A stretch of 6,873 nt of DNA from Candidatus Zipacnadia bacterium (GTDB taxonomy: Bacteria; Armatimonadota; Zipacnadia; Zipacnadales; Zipacnadaceae): contig JALGTV010000157.1 in the NCBI GenBank assembly GCA_029821215.1, forward strand, positions 1 to 6,873. Reading direction: 5' to 3'. Shown here piece after piece: positions 4,402 to 6,873 of the stretch; positions within the stretch are counted from its first letter, which is position 1; every line of letters begins with the position of its first letter. The notes below the pieces were generated by a model that was not told the origin of the DNA, made no database searches, and saw only the letters and a list, made by a program, of their open reading frames with translations. The position numbers and the translations under genes were made by a program.

Positions 4402-5046
4402 ATGAAGCGAGTAATTGCGGTGTTCATTATCGGTGGGCTGCTGGTTATGATGGGGGTTGGTTGCCGCTCGTCCCAGCCATCCGTCTCACAACTACCACCG
4501 CCTCTGCAGCCAGCTCCTGAGCCGACGCTGGCAGAGAAGAAGGTATTGCTGGTGGCGGCGCCCGAGAAGTTCCGGGACGAGGAGCTGGCCCAACCCAGGC
4601 AGATTTTGACCCGTGCTGGGGCCCAGGTTAGCATAGCCTCCCTGCGTACCGGCTCCATTACTGGCACTGGCGGGTTAAGCGTCCAGGCAGAACTTACTGT
4701 GGATCAGATCACGGTAGACGACTATGACGCGGTGGTCTTTGTGGGGGGCCCCGGTATGATCCAGTATCTGGATAATACCAAGTTGATTGACCTGGCCAAG
4801 AAATTTCATCAGGCCAACAAGCTAATAGCAGCCATCTGTGTCGCGCCGGTAATTCTGGCCAATGCCGGGCTGCTGAAGGGAAGGACAGCTACTGTGTGGG
4901 AAGGCAAGCGGGCTGTCCTGGAAACTAAAGGTGCTGACTATGTAGATGAGCCGGTAGTAGTAGCTGACAAGGTCATTACTGCCAATGGCCCGGTAGCAGC
5001 TCAAGAATTCGGCCAAGCTATTGTCAAAGCCCTGGCTGCTCGGTAA
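4402..5046 (+). CDS. DJ-1/PfpI family protein, predicted lipoprotein
   Basis: The protein has 214 residues. Residues 1-21 are a lipoprotein-like signal: MKR, a hydrophobic stretch, then GVGC with Cys21 as the probable lipidation site; the lipobox is non-classical because Gly stands at -3. A proline/glutamine-rich linker (22-45) leads into a DJ-1/PfpI domain (46-214): KVLLVAAPEKFRDEEL (47-62), YDAVVFVGGPGM (108-119), and the nucleophile elbow AAICVAP with Cys146. Cys146 is followed by Val rather than the His of PfpI-type peptidases, so peptidase activity is doubtful. Cytoplasmic relatives act as glyoxalase/deglycase-like, chaperone or redox proteins; here the domain would sit outside the cytoplasmic membrane. 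The DUF5693 gene starts 24 nt downstream, which suggests an operon. Substrate unknown. Confidence 0.9.
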   Translation: MKRVIAVFIIGGLLVMMGVGCRSSQPSVSQLPPPLQPAPEPTLAEKKVLLVAAPEKFRDEELAQPRQILTRAGAQVSIASLRTGSITGTGGLSVQAELTVDQITVDDYDAVVFVGGPGMIQYLDNTKLIDLAKKFHQANKLIAAICVAPVILANAGLLKGRTATVWEGKRAVLETKGADYVDEPVVVADKVITANGPVAAQEFGQAIVKALAAR

Positions 5047-5070
5047 CGAACGGGTACGGTGTAGTAATTG

Positions 5071-6873
5071 ATGAACACACTCCCCAAAAATGTACTACTA
5101 ATAGTGCTTATTGCCGGTGTAGCTGCTGCGGCCTGGGTCGGATGGCTGCGCATCTGCGCTGAGCAGGCTAATGATACCGTGGCCGTCGCCGTTGACTATG
5201 CTGATGTGGCTCGGGCGGCCAGCCTGGTGGGAAGAACTCCTCAGGACTTCCTGACCCAACTAAAGGCCACCGGCATCACTCACGTGGCTATCACCGAGGT
5301 AAGCCTGGCCGAACTGGCCGAGACCAACAGATTGCTCAGTGCCACCAAAGCCAGCATTGTTCCGGTAATGTCGCTGTCGCCCTCCGCCCGGAAGCGGATA
5401 ATCCAGCAGACAGAGGCTAAGCTGCCCTCCGCCTATCCGCATAGCTATGAGAGGTACATCAAACTCCGCCGCATTGCCCCCCAACTGGGGGAGTTAGGCC
5501 TGGGATATGATGAGGCCGTAGAAACGGTCAAGGCAGCGGGTCTTAAAATCATCGCTCGTCCGCGGCCAGATTGGGTGAATACACCCGAGGCGGTGGATGC
5601 TGCGCTGGAAGCGGCCCAGGATATTGGGGCTGATGCCGTGGTATTTGCTGGTACTCAAGTGCTGGGTCACCAGAGCTTGCTGGAGTATGTGGCTACCAGA
5701 ATGCGAGCCTTGGGGCTGCAATTTGGCTACATTGAACTGGCCGCTCAGGACGGGGAGAATGTGCTGGCCCGCCACCTAAATTACCAGCTTATTCGCACCC
5801 ATAGCATCAGCGAAGCTGAGCTACTTGGCCTCAGCCCTCAGCGGGCCATTGACCGCTTTAGCTTAGCGGTACGCGAGCGCAAGGTGCGGTTGTGTTATGT
5901 ACACTTGTTTTTCAATCAAGGTGACCCCCTCAGTGCCAATGTTGACTATCTGCGCAGGCTCACCGACCGCGTGCGTGCTGACGGCTTCCGGCTGGGCACT
6001 GCCCGGCCCTTTGCTCCTGTCAAACTCCCGGGCTGGGCCCTACCGCTGATATTTGCTGGCATTGGGGCCGCCTTTATGTGGCTAATTCAGCCCATCGCCG
6101 GCCTGTCCCCGATCGGTTTCTGGATTATTACCGCCTTGATATTCGCCGATGCGGCGGTGGAAGGCCTGGTCGGCTGGAATATATCGCGCCAGCTCGGTGC
6201 TCTATTCGCTGCTCTTATTTTCCCCATCTGGGGGCTGCTGACCACCCACCTGCGGTCGCGGCCGACACCCCGGCCGGTGGTCAGTGGGGTAATAACGTTC
6301 CTGCGCATTTCGGCAATCTCAGCGGCGGGCGGGCTGCTGATAGCCGGATGCTTGACTGATACATCCTACCTGATCAATATCCAGCAGTTTCGGGGAGTAA
6401 AGCTCTCGGCACTGCTGCCGCTGCTGCTTGTAGCAGCCCTCTTCGCGGCGCGGTCAATGCGCCGCTACTGGGAAGTGCACACTGAATTGGGAGAGGGTAA
6501 AGCCGAAGGGTCAGCTCTGCGGGCGGGATTGGGCCAGGCACTGGATTATGCAGTGCGCTACTGGCATGCCCTGGCAATTGTGCTGGGGTTGGCTGCGGTA
6601 GCTTTGTTGCTGCTGCGTTCCGGCAATGAACCGGGCATAGGTGTCTCGGGGCTGGAGATAAAAGTGCGCTGCTTGCTGGACCGACTCCTCCTGGTCAGGC
6701 CGCGCAGCAAGGAAATCTTCTTCGCTCATCCGGTGATGATTCTATCGCTCATACTACTGGCCCGGGGGGTGCGCCGGGGACTATGGGTGGGATTGACGCT
6801 GGGAGCGATTGGCCAGGTCTCCATTGTCAATACTTTCTGCCATCTCCATACTCCCCTGGTAGTCTCCCTGTTG
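5071..6873 (+). CDS. DUF5693 family integral membrane protein (3' end outside window)
   Basis: The open frame covers 601 residues to the window edge. An N-terminal membrane anchor (about 5-25) is followed by an extracytoplasmic domain (about 26-320) with alternating helices and strands, such as LKIIARPRPDW, GADAVVFAGTQVLG and RERKVRLCYVHLF, which could form a TIM-barrel-like fold (inference). Then come about seven to eight hydrophobic segments (about 322-342, 345-368, 375-391, 405-427, 445-463, 499-518, 554-567, 571-590). The end NTFCHLHTPLVVSLL is a conserved C-terminal region as I remember the family. Family members usually adjoin csaB, which pyruvylates the wall polymer that holds SLH-domain S-layer proteins; their molecular role is unknown. 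The start ATG 5071 has a weak GGTG at 5058-5061 and follows in-frame stops TAG TAA; TTG 5068 is an alternative. Probably only a few tens of residues are missing. Confidence 0.85.
   Translation, partial: MNTLPKNVLLIVLIAGVAAAAWVGWLRICAEQANDTVAVAVDYADVARAASLVGRTPQDFLTQLKATGITHVAITEVSLAELAETNRLLSATKASIVPVMSLSPSARKRIIQQTEAKLPSAYPHSYERYIKLRRIAPQLGELGLGYDEAVETVKAAGLKIIARPRPDWVNTPEAVDAALEAAQDIGADAVVFAGTQVLGHQSLLEYVATRMRALGLQFGYIELAAQDGENVLARHLNYQLIRTHSISEAELLGLSPQRAIDRFSLAVRERKVRLCYVHLFFNQGDPLSANVDYLRRLTDRVRADGFRLGTARPFAPVKLPGWALPLIFAGIGAAFMWLIQPIAGLSPIGFWIITALIFADAAVEGLVGWNISRQLGALFAALIFPIWGLLTTHLRSRPTPRPVVSGVITFLRISAISAAGGLLIAGCLTDTSYLINIQQFRGVKLSALLPLLLVAALFAARSMRRYWEVHTELGEGKAEGSALRAGLGQALDYAVRYWHALAIVLGLAAVALLLLRSGNEPGIGVSGLEIKVRCLLDRLLLVRPRSKEIFFAHPVMILSLILLARGVRRGLWVGLTLGAIGQVSIVNTFCHLHTPLVVSLL

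Noticed and set aside
4164..4667. Minus-strand open frame of 167 codons opposite the DJ-1 gene and MazG gene
   Set aside because: It runs across two well-supported plus-strand genes and the gap between them, and its composition shows no recognisable domain.
1..6873. CRISPR array, tRNA, rRNA, insertion sequence or phage genes
   Set aside because: No regularly spaced repeats, no cloverleaf with a recognisable T-loop, and no transposase, integrase or phage proteins were seen on either strand.

Overview
The window is about 6.9 kb of ordinary-looking chromosome with roughly balanced to moderately high GC. It holds housekeeping and cell-envelope genes in two divergent blocks. Positions 1-3874 are read on the minus strand: hrcA, grpE, ftsZ, a stub of a medium-chain dehydrogenase, and a type IV prepilin cut by the window edge. 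Positions 4011-6873 are read on the plus strand: a MazG-like pyrophosphohydrolase, a DJ-1/PfpI lipoprotein, and a DUF5693-type membrane protein cut by the window edge. The divergent intergenic region lies near 3880-4010.

The most likely source is a deep-branching bacterium, and I favour Armatimonadota. The prepilin N-terminus (FPVFARAKAKAQQTSCLSN followed by VKQLTLGM) is the form I associate with the many DUF1559/GspG-like pseudopilins of that phylum. DUF5693 proteins are known to me from Bacillota and Armatimonadota with S-layers. A Bacillota-like lineage cannot be excluded from the sequence alone.

Minus-strand block. hrcA (heat-shock repressor) and grpE (DnaK nucleotide exchange factor) lie next to each other, but dnaK and dnaJ do not follow. 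Instead the complete cell-division gene ftsZ comes next, with its own perfect consensus sigma-70 promoter (TTGACA, 17 nt, TATAAT). hrcA also has a good promoter, and no CIRCE operator is visible in its upstream region. Downstream of ftsZ is a 52-codon ORF with a good ribosome binding site. It matches only the first part of a GroES-like zinc-type dehydrogenase and then stops. After it, an extended -10 promoter starts a leader of about 275 nt that carries several hairpins and a REP-like palindrome and leads into the prepilin gene.

Plus-strand block. The MazG-like gene appears broken near its 5' end: its N-terminal helix is in one frame and the metal-binding body in another. The DJ-1/PfpI lipoprotein and the DUF5693 protein are 24 nt apart and are probably co-transcribed. 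DUF5693 genes usually sit beside csaB (pyruvylation of the cell-wall polymer that anchors SLH-domain S-layer proteins), so csaB is expected just past the right edge.

I did not find a convincing new multi-gene system. The points most worth checking are the split MazG gene, the dehydrogenase stub with a hairpin at its stop codon, the ftsZ/hrcA/grpE arrangement, and the long structured leader of the prepilin gene.
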